Assembly: GCA_910574345.1 (NCBI GenBank)
Contig: CAJSZV010000005.1
Coordinates: 62,001-126,000 of the forward strand
Direction: 5' to 3'
DNA: 64,000 nt
Source: Clostridiaceae bacterium
GTDB lineage: Bacteria; Bacillota; Clostridia; Lachnospirales; Lachnospiraceae
Shown here in pieces: positions 15,675 through 26,227 of this stretch (its first letter is position 1; the number at the start of each line of letters is the position of its first letter). Under the pieces are notes generated by a model. That model did not search any database and was not told the DNA's origin. It worked only from the letters and a program-made list of their open reading frames with translations. The position numbers and the translations under genes are program-made.

Positions 15675-17681
15675 ATGGCAACGAAGACAGGCAGTTTATC
15701 CATAAGCAGTGACAACATATTTCCGGTAATCAAGAAGTGGCTCTATTCCGATCACGACATTTTCTACCGTGAACTGGTATCCAACGGCTGTGACGCCATT
15801 ACCAAGTTAAAGAAGCTGGAGCTCATGGGAGAGTTCGAGAAACCGGAAGATGTGGAGTATCAGATTCATGTGACGGTAAATCCCACGGACAAGACCATCA
15901 CCGTTTCGGATAACGGTCTTGGCATGACAGAGGAAGAAGTAGAGGAGTACATTAACCAGATCGCGTTTTCCGGCGCCCAGGATTTCCTGAACAAATATAA
16001 GGACAAGGCCAACGAGGATCAGATTATCGGACACTTTGGTCTGGGTTTCTACTCCGCATTCATGGTGGCGGACAAGGTAACCATCGACACCTTATCTTAT
16101 AAGTCAGACGCAAAGCCCGTTCACTGGGAATCAGAAGGCGGGACGGAATTCGAGATGGGAGACGGAGAGAGGGAGACATTTGGTACGACCATTACGCTGT
16201 ATCTCAATGAAGACAGTGTGGAGTTCTCCAATGAATACCGTGCAAGGGAAGTCCTTGAGAAATACTGCGGATTTATGCCTGTGCCCATTTATCTGGACAA
16301 TGCCACAGCGGAACCTCAGTATGAGACCATTGAGAAAGACGAACTGACCGATAAGGATACCATTGTTGAGACTATTCTGGAGGAGGCCAAGACCGAGGAG
16401 AAGGAGAACGAAAACGGCGAGAAAGAAGTGGTGGAAGTATCCCCGGCCAAAGAGAAGTACAAGATCTTAAAGAGACCGGTAGCGGTCAATGACGTGAATC
16501 CTCTCTGGAATAAGCATCCCAACGAGTGCACTGAGGAAGAGTACAAGTCCTTCTACAGAAAGGTCTTCATGGATTACAAGGAGCCTCTGTTCTGGATTCA
16601 TTTGAATATGGATTATCCCTTTAACTTAAAAGGAATCCTCTACTTCCCCAAGATCAACACGGAGTATGACAGCCTGGAGGGAACCATCAAGCTGTACAAC
16701 AACCAGGTATTTATCGCTGATAACATTAAGGAAGTAATCCCGGAATTCCTCATGCTGTTAAAGGGCGCCATCGACTGTCCCGATCTTCCTCTGAATGTAT
16801 CCAGAAGCGCTCTTCAGAATGACGGATTTGTGAAGAAGATATCTGACTACATTACCAAGAAGGTGGCGGACAAGCTGACCGGCATGTGCAAGACCGACAG
16901 AGAGTCCTATGAGAAGTATTGGGATGATATCAGTCCCTTTATCAAGTTCGGATGCTTAAAGGATGATAAGTTCGAGGAGAAGATGAAGGAGTATATCCTG
17001 TTCAAAGATCTGAACAAGAAATACCTGACTCTTCAGGACTGCTTAGACGATGCCAAGGAAAAGCACGAGAATGTGATCTATTATGTGACTGACGAAAAGG
17101 AGCAGAGCCAGTACATTAATATGTTCAAAGAAGAGGGTCTTAATGCGGTTCTTATGGGACATAATATTGACAGTCCCTTTATCAACCAGCTGGAGCAGAA
17201 AAAGGAAGGGCTTAAGTTTTTGCGCATTGATGCCGATGTGACGGATACCTTCAAGGAGACGGTGAAGGAGGAAGACGCAGAAGGGTTCAAGGCGGATACG
17301 GAGAAACTGACGGATACCTTTAAGAAGGCCCTGAATAACGATAAGCTGGAGATTAAGGTTGAGAAGTTAAAGAATGACCAGGTTGCTTCTATGATCATCG
17401 TATCCGAGGAAAGCAGAAGAATGCAGGATATGATGAAGATGTACAATATGTACGGCATGGATCCGTCCATGTTTGGCGGGGAGAGCGGGACACTGGTGCT
17501 CAATGCCAACCATAAGCTGGTTCAGTATGTGCTGGATAATCCGGAGGGCGAACTGACCGGCAAGATCTGTGAGCAGCTTTATGATATGGCGTCTCTGACC
17601 CATGGAAGTTTGTCGCCGGAGCGTATGACTAAGTTTGTGTCCAGAAGCAATGAGATCATGATGATGATGACTGAGAAGTAA
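15675..17681 (+). CDS. htpG: HtpG, Hsp90-family chaperone
   Basis: The 668-residue cytosolic Hsp90 has the N-terminal ATP-binding GHKL domain, visible as YRELVSNGCDAITK, SDNGLGMTEEE and IGHFGLGFYSAFMVAD. The middle domain has DLPLNVSRSALQND with the catalytic Arg, and the C-terminal dimerisation domain follows. It is somewhat longer than E. coli HtpG because of a charged Glu/Lys insert around residues 225-262 (EEAKTEEKENENGEKE). AAGGAG (15661-15666) precedes the ATG 15675. The CIRCE operator indicates heat induction through HrcA, unlike the HrcA-independent htpG of Bacillus subtilis. Confidence 0.97.
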   Translation: MATKTGSLSISSDNIFPVIKKWLYSDHDIFYRELVSNGCDAITKLKKLELMGEFEKPEDVEYQIHVTVNPTDKTITVSDNGLGMTEEEVEEYINQIAFSGAQDFLNKYKDKANEDQIIGHFGLGFYSAFMVADKVTIDTLSYKSDAKPVHWESEGGTEFEMGDGERETFGTTITLYLNEDSVEFSNEYRAREVLEKYCGFMPVPIYLDNATAEPQYETIEKDELTDKDTIVETILEEAKTEEKENENGEKEVVEVSPAKEKYKILKRPVAVNDVNPLWNKHPNECTEEEYKSFYRKVFMDYKEPLFWIHLNMDYPFNLKGILYFPKINTEYDSLEGTIKLYNNQVFIADNIKEVIPEFLMLLKGAIDCPDLPLNVSRSALQNDGFVKKISDYITKKVADKLTGMCKTDRESYEKYWDDISPFIKFGCLKDDKFEEKMKEYILFKDLNKKYLTLQDCLDDAKEKHENVIYYVTDEKEQSQYINMFKEEGLNAVLMGHNIDSPFINQLEQKKEGLKFLRIDADVTDTFKETVKEEDAEGFKADTEKLTDTFKKALNNDKLEIKVEKLKNDQVASMIIVSEESRRMQDMMKMYNMYGMDPSMFGGESGTLVLNANHKLVQYVLDNPEGELTGKICEQLYDMASLTHGSLSPERMTKFVSRSNEIMMMMTEK

Positions 17682-17696
17682 AGAGATGAAAACTAT

Positions 17697-17750
17697 AATC
17701 CGAAAGTTTTGGGGAGACGGTTCTCCAAAGCTTTCGGATTTTTATTTTTA
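17697..17750 (+). terminator. terminator of htpG
   Basis: AATCCGAAAG..CTTTCGGATT with an inner GGAGA/TCTCC stem is followed by TTTATTTTTA. A second dyad, GATAACACAGG/CCTGTGTTATC (17751-17784), lies just after it without a T-run. Confidence 0.9.
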
Positions 17751-17830
17751 GATAACACAGGATGTTTCCAACCTGTGTTATCTTATCCTATCATGCAGGC
17801 GGCATAGGAAGACAAGATGGTCACAGGGTA

Positions 17831-17858
17831 TTGAAATCTGAAAAATATATGCTATAAT
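17831..17858 (+). promoter_or_regulatory. promoter of the degV-family gene
   Basis: TTGAAA (17831-17836), a 16-bp spacer and TATAAT (17853-17858). Confidence 0.72.
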
Positions 17859-17909
17859 ATGTAGTAATGAAAACTATGTGATGTAGTGAATGATTTCAGG
17901 AGGAACAAT

Positions 17910-18746
17910 ATGAGCTATAAGATTATTGGCGACAGCTGCCTGGATCTGACAGAAGAGATGAAAAAGGATCCCCGCTTTCAGATGATCCCTCTGACGCTCC
18001 AGGTAGGCGATGTACAGGTGATAGATGATGAGACATTTGACCAGAAGCGTTTTTTGGAGTTGGTGAAGGCATGCCCGGAGTGTCCCAAGACAGCCTGTCC
18101 TTCCCCGGAGACATTTAAGGAAGCTTATGAGTGTGAGGCGGAGGATATCTATGTGATTACCTTGTCCAGCCATTTGAGCGGTACTTACAACAGTGCCGTT
18201 CTGGGTAAGGAACTGTATGAGGAAGAACATGGGCCTAAGAATATCAAGATCATTGATTCCTGGTCCGCCTCTGCGGGAGAGCTGAATATTGCCCTGTATA
18301 TAGCAGGTCTCTGCGAGTCTGGTATGGACTTTGAGGAGGTGTGCGGGAAGGCGGAGGAGTTTAAAAAGGATATGAAGACATATTTTGTCCTGGAATCCTT
18401 AGATGCCCTGCGAAAGAATGGGAGGCTTACGGGACTTCAGGCCTTTTTTGCCACAACTCTCAACATTAAACCGGTCATGGGAGCCATAGAAGGTGTGATC
18501 ATCAAGGAAGATCAGGCCAGGGGAGTCAATAAGGCTCTGGCAAAGATGTGTGACTATGCCAAGAAGAATGTTAAGAATCCGGAAGAGAAGACGGCAGTGG
18601 TGGCTCACTGCAATAATCGGGAGAGAGCGGAGTATGTGAAGGAGGAACTGCTGAAGCGGGTGCCCTTTAAGGATGTGGTGATTACGGAGACCGCAGGAGT
18701 GGCCACGGTGTATGCCAGCGACGGAGGCGTGGTTCTGGCATGTTAG
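17910..18746 (+). CDS. DegV-family fatty-acid-binding protein
   Basis: A 278-residue protein of the DegV/FakB fold. The N-terminal IIGDSCLDLTEEM and the TLSSHLSGTYNSA loop (lipid carboxylate binding) are typical, as is VLESLDALRKNGRLTG (about 150-166) and INIKPVMG-like TLNIKPVMGAIEG. FakB proteins present fatty acids to the kinase FakA for incorporation into phospholipid; whether this paralogue does so is inference. CAGGAGG (17897-17903) sets the ATG 17910. The gene has its own promoter and terminator and appears monocistronic. Confidence 0.93.
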   Translation: MSYKIIGDSCLDLTEEMKKDPRFQMIPLTLQVGDVQVIDDETFDQKRFLELVKACPECPKTACPSPETFKEAYECEAEDIYVITLSSHLSGTYNSAVLGKELYEEEHGPKNIKIIDSWSASAGELNIALYIAGLCESGMDFEEVCGKAEEFKKDMKTYFVLESLDALRKNGRLTGLQAFFATTLNIKPVMGAIEGVIIKEDQARGVNKALAKMCDYAKKNVKNPEEKTAVVAHCNNRERAEYVKEELLKRVPFKDVVITETAGVATVYASDGGVVLAC

Positions 18747-18755
18747 GATAGACAA

Positions 18756-18796
18756 AAGACTGTTTTGCATGTAAAATTGTAGAACAGTCTTTTTTA
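18756..18796 (+). terminator. terminator of the degV-family gene
   Basis: Stem AAGACTGTT (18756-18764)/AACAGTCTT (18783-18791) with an 18-nt loop, followed by TTTTT. Confidence 0.85.
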
Positions 18797-18800
18797 TTCT

Positions 18801-18954
18801 CGCGAAAGCAACGAGCCAAGGTCAAGCTGGCTTGACTTTGGCGACTGCCCGCGGGGTCAGCACCCCCGCTGCTTGCAGCGGGGATGTTGACTTACAGGGA
18901 ATTGCGAAAGGTGGAGCTGTCGGGAATATTCGGCAAAGTTTTGTGTTTCGCAAT
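18801..18954. repeat. structured intergenic element with three hairpins
   Basis: Three successive dyads: CCAAGGTCAAGC/GCTTGACTTTGG (18816-18841), CCCCGCTGC/GCAGCGGGG (18864-18883) extended by GTCAGCA/TGTTGAC, and ATTGCGAAA/TTTCGCAAT (18901-18954). It lies between the degV terminator and capA. A reading frame passes through it in phase with capA, but there is no ribosome site, so I place capA's start after it. It could be a leader RNA of capA or an interspersed repeat. Confidence 0.6.
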
Positions 18955-18990
18955 GGTCTGTTAAATTTTATAAGAAGGGAGAGGAAAGCT

Positions 18991-20181
18991 ATGGGGAAGC
19001 GGGGAAGGAATATGATCCTGCTGGCGGCAGCCGGGGTTATACTCCTTAGCAGCGCAGGCGCCGGGTTTGCCCTGCAGAAAGGCGGGGCAAGGGCGGGAAG
19101 GGAATATATAGAGGAAACAGAATACATAGAGGAAACGGGAGTAGGGCAAGGGGAGACGGACGTATCCGCTGGGGGTGAGATCATGCCGGAGCCGGCAAAA
19201 GCTCAAGAACCGGGGGATGAGGGGCTGACCATACAGGCGGAGAAAGTTGCTGCTTCCGGGCAGACGGAGTCTGCCTTGGGGCCGGGAGAAACCCGGTTTC
19301 AGGAGGATACAGAGGAGGAGAGGGACAGGGCTTCATCGGATATTGTCATGCTGTTTGCCGGGGATGTGTATTTCTCCGATCATGTGCTGGGTGCCTATGA
19401 TCAGGCAGAAGGGATAGCCGGGGTTCTGGATGAGGGGATCCGGGCGGAGATTGAGGCTGCGGACATCTTTATGGTGAACCAGGAGTTTCCTTTTACGGGG
19501 AGGGGTACTGCCGCGGCGGATAAGCAGTTTACATTCCGGGTGCCTGAAAGCCGCATGCATATCATGCAGGAAATGGGTGTGGATATAGTGACTTTGGCCA
19601 ACAACCATATTTTGGATTTTGGGACAGAGGGGCTTTTGGACAGCTGCAGGGCTTTGGATGAGGCCGGGATTCTTTATGTGGGCGGCGGGGAGGATTTTAA
19701 CCGGGCCAGTGCTCTTAAGACCATAGTAATCGGAGATAAGATCATAGGATTTTTGGGGACATCAAGGGTTTATATGGATGCTTCCTGGGCTGCGGGGAAT
19801 TCTCATCCCGGTGTGTTTTCCACTTATGATACCACACTGCCTTTAAAGGCTATTGAAGAGGCCAGGTCTCAGTGTGATTATCTTGTGGTGTATGTCCACT
19901 GGGGTGTGGAGCGGGAGGAGACGCCCAAAGAGTATCAGATCAATATGGGGCGGGCCTATATTGATGCCGGGGCGGATCTGGTGGTGGGAAGCCATCCTCA
20001 TGTGCTGCAGCCTGTGGAGGAATATAAGGGGAAAACCATTGTATACAGTCTGGGGAATTTCGTGTTCGGCAGCAGTATTCCCAGGACGGCTCTTTTGAAA
20101 GTGGTGTGGGGGCAGGATGGGGCCGAGGCGTCTCTGATTCCCTGTACATCTTCAGGAGGGTACACCAGGCTGGCGGAGTAA
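18991..20181 (+). CDS. CapA-family (poly-gamma-glutamate synthesis type) metallophosphatase
   Basis: A 396-residue protein starting with a basic stretch and a signal-anchor helix (MILLAAAGVILLSSAGAGFA), then an acidic, low-complexity linker to about residue 110, including two YIEET repeats. The CapA domain follows: MLFAGDVYFSD, NQEFPFTGRG, TLANNHILDFG, VHWGVE and VGSHPHVLQPVEEYKGKTIVYSLGNF are the expected metal-binding motifs of the calcineurin-like fold. It acts outside the membrane. No capB/capC neighbours exist, so poly-glutamate synthesis is unlikely; stand-alone CapA proteins are common in clostridia. GAGAGG (18980-18985) precedes the ATG. Confidence 0.88.
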   Translation: MGKRGRNMILLAAAGVILLSSAGAGFALQKGGARAGREYIEETEYIEETGVGQGETDVSAGGEIMPEPAKAQEPGDEGLTIQAEKVAASGQTESALGPGETRFQEDTEEERDRASSDIVMLFAGDVYFSDHVLGAYDQAEGIAGVLDEGIRAEIEAADIFMVNQEFPFTGRGTAAADKQFTFRVPESRMHIMQEMGVDIVTLANNHILDFGTEGLLDSCRALDEAGILYVGGGEDFNRASALKTIVIGDKIIGFLGTSRVYMDASWAAGNSHPGVFSTYDTTLPLKAIEEARSQCDYLVVYVHWGVEREETPKEYQINMGRAYIDAGADLVVGSHPHVLQPVEEYKGKTIVYSLGNFVFGSSIPRTALLKVVWGQDGAEASLIPCTSSGGYTRLAE

Positions 20182-20318
20182 GGAAAGGTAAAAATTAAAA
20201 CTATTTCACACAAAAATATATGTTGGATTGGGGAAAAGTCTGATATACTGGAAGGGACAAGAAGAGTGGCTGGTTCACAGAGCCATAAAAATAGAAAAGG
20301 GAAAGGACAAAGACGCTT

Positions 20319-21605
20319 ATGAAGACGGACGCTTTAAAACTCCTGGAATCCCAGGGGGCCGGAAGGCTTATGGGGAAATTATACGGGGAGGGCAGTGCAG
20401 AGCAGCAGACAGCCTGCTATAAGGAGCTGGTGGAGAAGTTTGAGAAGGAATTCGGGGATAAGGACATGATGATGTTCAGCTCTCCCGGACGGACGGAGAT
20501 CAGCGGCAACCACACGGACCACAATTACGGCAAGGTGCTGGCAGGAAGCATTAATCTGGACTGCAAAGCCGCGGCAGCGAAAAACGGCACAAGAAAAGTC
20601 AATATTGTCAGCGAGACATTTAACCAGAAGTTTTCTATCGATTTGGATGATCTGGCACCAAGCCCCAAGATGGCGGGAACCGTGGATCTGGTAAAAGGTC
20701 TGTTTAAGGGTTTTGAGGAGATGGGCTATGAGGTAGGCGGTTTTGACGCTTATGTGACAAGCAATGTGATCAGTTCCGCCGGAGTCAGCTCTTCCGCGTC
20801 TTTTGAGATGCTGATCTGCTCCATGGTCAATGAGTTTTTCAATGATAATAAGATTGACGTGGTAACCTATGCCCATGTCGGGCAGTATTCGGAGAATCAC
20901 TACTGGAACAAGTCTTCAGGGCTTTTGGATCAGATGGCCTGTGCGGTAGGCGGCCTGATTACCATTGATTTTCATAATCCGAAGGAGCCGGAGGTGGAGA
21001 AAATCCCCTTTGATTTCGGTTCCCATAACCACAGCCTGATCATTGTCAATACAGGAAAAGGCCATGCTGATCTGAGCGAGGATTATTCTTCCGTGCCCCA
21101 TGAGATGAAGAAGGTGGCGGAGTATTTTGGAAAAGAAGTCTGCGCGCAGATAAGGGAAGAAGACGTTCTTAAGAATCTGGCCAAGGTGAGGGAATATGCG
21201 GGAGACCGCTCTGTGCTGAGAGCCCTTCATTTCTTTGAGGAGAATAAGCGGGTTGAGGCGGAAGTGGCTGCTCTTAAGGAGGACCGCTTTGATGATTTCC
21301 TGGCAGGAATCACGGCTTCTGGCAATTCTTCCTGGAAATGGCTGCAGAACTGCTACACCAACGCCAACGTCCAGGAGCAGGGGATCTGCATTGCCCTGGC
21401 ATTGACGGAGATGTTTATTGCAGAGAAAAAGAGAGGGGCATGCAGAATCCACGGCGGCGGCTTTGCCGGGGTGATTATGGCTATGCTTCCCAATGATTTG
21501 GTAGATGAGTATGTGGAGTATATGGAAAACGCACTGGGCAAAGGCAATGCGTACAAGATGAGCATCCGCCCTTACGGAGCCATCTGCATTGACCGGGAAC
21601 TGTAG
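20319..21605 (+). CDS. galK: galactokinase-like GHMP kinase
   Basis: A 428-residue GHMP-superfamily sugar kinase. The galactokinase signature appears as PGRTEISGNHTDHNYG (usual form GRVNLIGEHTDYNGG), the ATP-binding motif as SSAGVSSSASFEM, and the C-terminal motif as CRIHGGGFAGVIMAML. It should phosphorylate galactose or a related sugar for the Leloir pathway. The sequence is a divergent branch (NHTDHN rather than EHTDYN), so another sugar is possible. GGGAAAGGA precedes the ATG, and a possible -10 TATACT lies at 20244-20249. No galT or galE is adjacent. Confidence 0.82.
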   Translation: MKTDALKLLESQGAGRLMGKLYGEGSAEQQTACYKELVEKFEKEFGDKDMMMFSSPGRTEISGNHTDHNYGKVLAGSINLDCKAAAAKNGTRKVNIVSETFNQKFSIDLDDLAPSPKMAGTVDLVKGLFKGFEEMGYEVGGFDAYVTSNVISSAGVSSSASFEMLICSMVNEFFNDNKIDVVTYAHVGQYSENHYWNKSSGLLDQMACAVGGLITIDFHNPKEPEVEKIPFDFGSHNHSLIIVNTGKGHADLSEDYSSVPHEMKKVAEYFGKEVCAQIREEDVLKNLAKVREYAGDRSVLRALHFFEENKRVEAEVAALKEDRFDDFLAGITASGNSSWKWLQNCYTNANVQEQGICIALALTEMFIAEKKRGACRIHGGGFAGVIMAMLPNDLVDEYVEYMENALGKGNAYKMSIRPYGAICIDREL

Positions 21606-21624
21606 GAGAACGGAAGTTTAACTT

Positions 21625-21940
21625 ATGAAGACAAAGACAAAAGGACATATGGCAGCACTGTTCTGCGCTTTTGTCTGGGAACTACCTTTATATCCACAAA
21701 GGTGCTGTTGGAAAAAATGGGGCCGGTAGAGATACTTTTCTACCGGTTTCTTCATGGCTCTTCTGGGAGTAGTTCTCGTTACCTTTAACGGAAAGGCGGT
21801 TCTTAAGGTGAATCCTGTGGGGGATCTGCTGGCCTTTGGGGCGGCTTTTATGTGGGCAGCTTACTCCGTGATTGTGCGGAAGATAAGTGCATTCGGGTAT
21901 CCGGTAGTCATTGCGGGGCTGGTGGTGTCTTCCAGGCAGC
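21625..21940 (+). pseudogene. remnant of an EamA/DMT-family transporter
   Basis: [19 protein letters not shown] starts like a DMT exporter, but the normal WGTTF is broken by a 1-base loss near 21681. The continuation in another frame ([17 protein letters not shown]) matches helix 1-2. The sequence then jumps to [13 protein letters not shown] and KVNPVGDLLAFGAAFMWAAYSVIVRK, which belong to helices 4-6, so the middle is deleted. The second half of the transporter is missing altogether, and the 3' end abuts the convergent methyltransferase gene. It cannot encode a working protein. Confidence 0.82.
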
Positions 21941-21990
21941 GGCTGATCAGAGGCGCAGGTGCCCGAAGCGGGAGAACGGAAGGCGCTACT

Positions 21991-23154
21991 TTAGTCTGTC
22001 GGTCGCTCCCCCGCAAGGAGCCCATAGAGAGTAGGGGACAGGCGGTACTCGTCAATCACCACTTTGGCCTCTTTTAATGCCTTCTGTCTGCTCTTCTCCG
22101 GTTTGCCCGGACTTTTTATAGCCCGGATCAGGATATTCTTGGGTGTGTGTTCAAAATCCACAAATTCCAGAAGCTGAGTACTGTAGCCGGAGTACTCCAA
22201 AAGATTGGCCCGTATGGCATCAGTCATGAGAGCGCAGAAGCGCTCGGAGATGATACCGTACCTGGTAAAGAGGGAGAAGGTATCCGTGGAGATCTGTTTA
22301 TTCAGTTCATGCTGGCAGCAGGGAACGGAAAAGATCATCCTGGCATTCCAGGAGACGGCATTGTAAAGGGCGTAGTCTGTGGCTGTGTCGCAGGCGTGAA
22401 GACTGATCACCATGTCCACGTCAAAGGGACAGGAAAAACCCTTAATGTCCCCCAGCTCAAATCTCAGGTTATCATAGCCGTATTTTAACGCGGCGGCATT
22501 GCATTTGCCAATGACATCCGCTTTTAAGTCAAGGCCGATCATATTGACGGAAATCTTCCGGATCACCGTCAGATAGTGATAGAGAATAAAAGTCAGATAA
22601 GATTTGCCGCACCCAAAATCAATAATATTCAGATGTTCGCAATTCTGCTTTTTCACCACATCATCAATGAGTTCGATAAAGCGGTTGATCTGTCTATACT
22701 TGTCGTACATGGATTTTACAACCTTCCCCTCCCTGGTAAAGATCCCCATATCCACCAGGGGCAGGATAACCTGTCCTTCCTCCAGGATATACCGCTTTGT
22801 CAGGTTGTGGGCAGGGTTCCAGGGAATGGGTTCAGATGAAGCGTTCTTCGCGGCATGGAAAAGAATCTTTCTTTTCTTGGACAGGGACAGGGAATATTCC
22901 TGATCTCCCGTCCAGGCGTTGAGCTTAAGGTGAGAGTGCTCTAAGAACTCTAAACATCTGGCAGGAAGGTTATCTTCCTTTATATTCTCGTGGAAGACCT
23001 GTTTGTCCGTATATTTTGCCAGCTGATAGTAGCCGTCCTTTTGGTCAATCACAATTTTTTTGTAAGCTTCCGTCTTGCCAACAGGTTTGCTGATAACTAT
23101 TTTGTAAGGATGATCAGTGAAAATCCGGGTTATATAATCTTTTAAGGAATCCAT
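21991..23154 (-). CDS. class I SAM-dependent methyltransferase
   Basis: A 387-residue protein with a helical N-terminal region and a Rossmann methyltransferase domain from about residue 160. Motif I is NIIDFGCGKSYLTF, an acidic motif II is MIGLDLKADV, and the region SLHACDTATDYAL followed by VPCCQHEL is characteristic of the METTL25/RRNAD1-like Methyltransf_32 group. The target is unknown; related proteins act on RNA. The ATG is preceded by GAGAGG. It converges on the dead EamA gene. Confidence 0.85.
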   Translation of the reverse strand: MDSLKDYITRIFTDHPYKIVISKPVGKTEAYKKIVIDQKDGYYQLAKYTDKQVFHENIKEDNLPARCLEFLEHSHLKLNAWTGDQEYSLSLSKKRKILFHAAKNASSEPIPWNPAHNLTKRYILEEGQVILPLVDMGIFTREGKVVKSMYDKYRQINRFIELIDDVVKKQNCEHLNIIDFGCGKSYLTFILYHYLTVIRKISVNMIGLDLKADVIGKCNAAALKYGYDNLRFELGDIKGFSCPFDVDMVISLHACDTATDYALYNAVSWNARMIFSVPCCQHELNKQISTDTFSLFTRYGIISERFCALMTDAIRANLLEYSGYSTQLLEFVDFEHTPKNILIRAIKSPGKPEKSRQKALKEAKVVIDEYRLSPTLYGLLAGERPTD

Positions 23155-23186
23155 ATGTTTTACCTCTCCACAGAAATTTGACAGTA

Positions 23187-24554
23187 TTACCGGGTGATAT
23201 GTGTGGTGCCGGCCTTTTTTTTCTCAGACCGGATAAAATATAAAATACAGACTATGATCTGGACCACTGTAGACAGGGGGATAGCCAGGCCTACCTGGAA
23301 CAGCGAGACGCCGGGTCTGCGGCTCATTAAGTAGGATACGGGGATCCGGACGCAGAATGCACCCATGATTCCCTCAAGCATGACAAAGGTGGTTCTTCCA
23401 CATCCGTTAAAGTATCCGGTAAAACAGAAGAGGAAGGATACCAGCAGGGTATCTATGGCATAGGCTCTCAGATAGTCTGCGGCGGCGAGAATAATGGCCT
23501 CTTCCTGGGCAAAGATTCCTGTAAGCAGGGTTCCGTGGAAGAAGGATACATAGGAGAGGAGCAGCCCAAATCCAAAGGACACGGCCATGCCGTAGACCAT
23601 TCCCCGCTTTGCCCGGTCCATTTTTCCTGCCCCGTAGTTCTGCGCCACAAAGGCGGACATGGACTGGCTGAACGCGGAAGGCATCATAAGAATAAAGGTA
23701 CATAATTTTTCAGCCACCCCCACGCCGGCGGAGGCTATGACGCCCAGGCCGTTGATGATGGCGATGATGGCCAGGAAGGAGACGCTGACCAGAAAGTCCT
23801 GCAGGGCAATGGGGAATCCGAGAGAGAGGATTTTGCCCACAAGCTGTCTGTGGAAACGGATATTGGTTCGTCCGAATGTAAAAGGGAGCTCTTTCTTTCG
23901 AATGATGACCAGGGAAAGAACGACACTGATCCCCTGGGCCAGAACCGTGGCAAGGGCGGCTCCGGCAGCGGCCATGTGAAACACAGCCACGAAAAGAAGG
24001 TCTCCTAATATATTGAAGACACAGGCGATAAATACGGCAAGGAGAGGGGTTTTGGAATCGCCGATTCCCCGAAAGATGCTGCCCAGGACATTGTAAGCGA
24101 TAATAAAAACGGAGCCGGCGGAGCAGATACGAATATAAAGGGTGGTGCTGTCAAATGCCGGGGCAGGTGCGTGCATGATCCGGGCCAGACTGCCGGCGCC
24201 TCCTGCCATAGCTGCAGTTACGAGAACAGCCACAACGGCAAACATGCAGATACTGCTTCCGATGACATCTCCGGCTTCGGATTCTCTCTTCTGTCCGATC
24301 TTCTGCCCCAAAAGAATGGTGGCTCCCATAGCCAGGCCTGTGATGACAGAGGTGACGGAATGCATGACCTGACTGCCTGTGGAGACGGCGGATACCTCCC
24401 CGGCGGAGGAAAACTGCCCCACGATGAGAAGATCCGTGCCTCCGTACATGGCCTGGAGAAGCAGGGCCAGAAGGACGGGAAGAGCGAATTGAAGCAGGGG
24501 ACTTAATATGGGTCCTTCTGTAAACAGAAGATTTTTGTGTTTTTTATGCTCCAT
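23187..24554 (-). CDS. MATE-family efflux transporter (1)
   Basis: A 455-residue protein with 12 predicted helices in two pseudo-repeats. GPILSPLLQFALPVLLALLLQAMYGGTDLLIVG is the usual MATE start, and FRGIGDSKTPLLAV and NGCGRTTFVMLEG are the matching central and C-terminal loops. It exports cationic drugs or metabolites using an ion gradient. GGAGGAAATGCC lies at the start. The transcript begins far upstream (promoter 24673-24701) and passes through a terminator-like hairpin at 24585-24626, so expression is probably controlled by attenuation. Confidence 0.92.
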   Translation of the reverse strand: MEHKKHKNLLFTEGPILSPLLQFALPVLLALLLQAMYGGTDLLIVGQFSSAGEVSAVSTGSQVMHSVTSVITGLAMGATILLGQKIGQKRESEAGDVIGSSICMFAVVAVLVTAAMAGGAGSLARIMHAPAPAFDSTTLYIRICSAGSVFIIAYNVLGSIFRGIGDSKTPLLAVFIACVFNILGDLLFVAVFHMAAAGAALATVLAQGISVVLSLVIIRKKELPFTFGRTNIRFHRQLVGKILSLGFPIALQDFLVSVSFLAIIAIINGLGVIASAGVGVAEKLCTFILMMPSAFSQSMSAFVAQNYGAGKMDRAKRGMVYGMAVSFGFGLLLSYVSFFHGTLLTGIFAQEEAIILAAADYLRAYAIDTLLVSFLFCFTGYFNGCGRTTFVMLEGIMGAFCVRIPVSYLMSRRPGVSLFQVGLAIPLSTVVQIIVCILYFIRSEKKKAGTTHITR

Positions 24555-24584
24555 GGCATTTCCTCCTTTATGGACCTATGATAT

Positions 24585-24626
24585 AAAAAAGGATAAGGCA
24601 GCAGGCCTGGACCTGCCATCTTATCC
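24585..24626 (-). promoter_or_regulatory. leader terminator/attenuator before the MATE gene
   Basis: On the minus strand GGATAAG pairs with CTTATCC (24591-24626), with GGCAGG/CCTGC inside and six T directly after (24585-24590). It lies in the leader between the promoter and the start codon, 30 nt before the ATG. A competing pairing TGCC/GGCA that uses the left arm could act as antiterminator. An ATACT/AGTAT hairpin lies upstream (24633-24650). I recognise no known riboswitch class. Confidence 0.6.
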
Positions 24627-24672
24627 GGCAAAATACTTCTTAAAGAGTATGTTCCCTCCGATGAACGAGGAA

Positions 24673-26198
<1,526 letters not shown>

Positions 26199-26227
26199 CA
26201 TAATAACGAAAAGAATCGAGTAAACCT

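Noticed and set aside
15183-15681. Three minus-strand ORFs with repeated Cys/Pro-rich peptides over the htpG leader
   Set aside because: They arise from the 149-bp tandem repeat read in different frames, as the period is not a multiple of three. None has a ribosome site, and they lie opposite a promoter leader.
18832-18990. Longer capA start passing through the three-hairpin element
   Set aside because: There is no ribosome site at the upstream start, the encoded residues are not signal-like, and ATG 18991 has GAGAGG and begins a proper signal-anchor.
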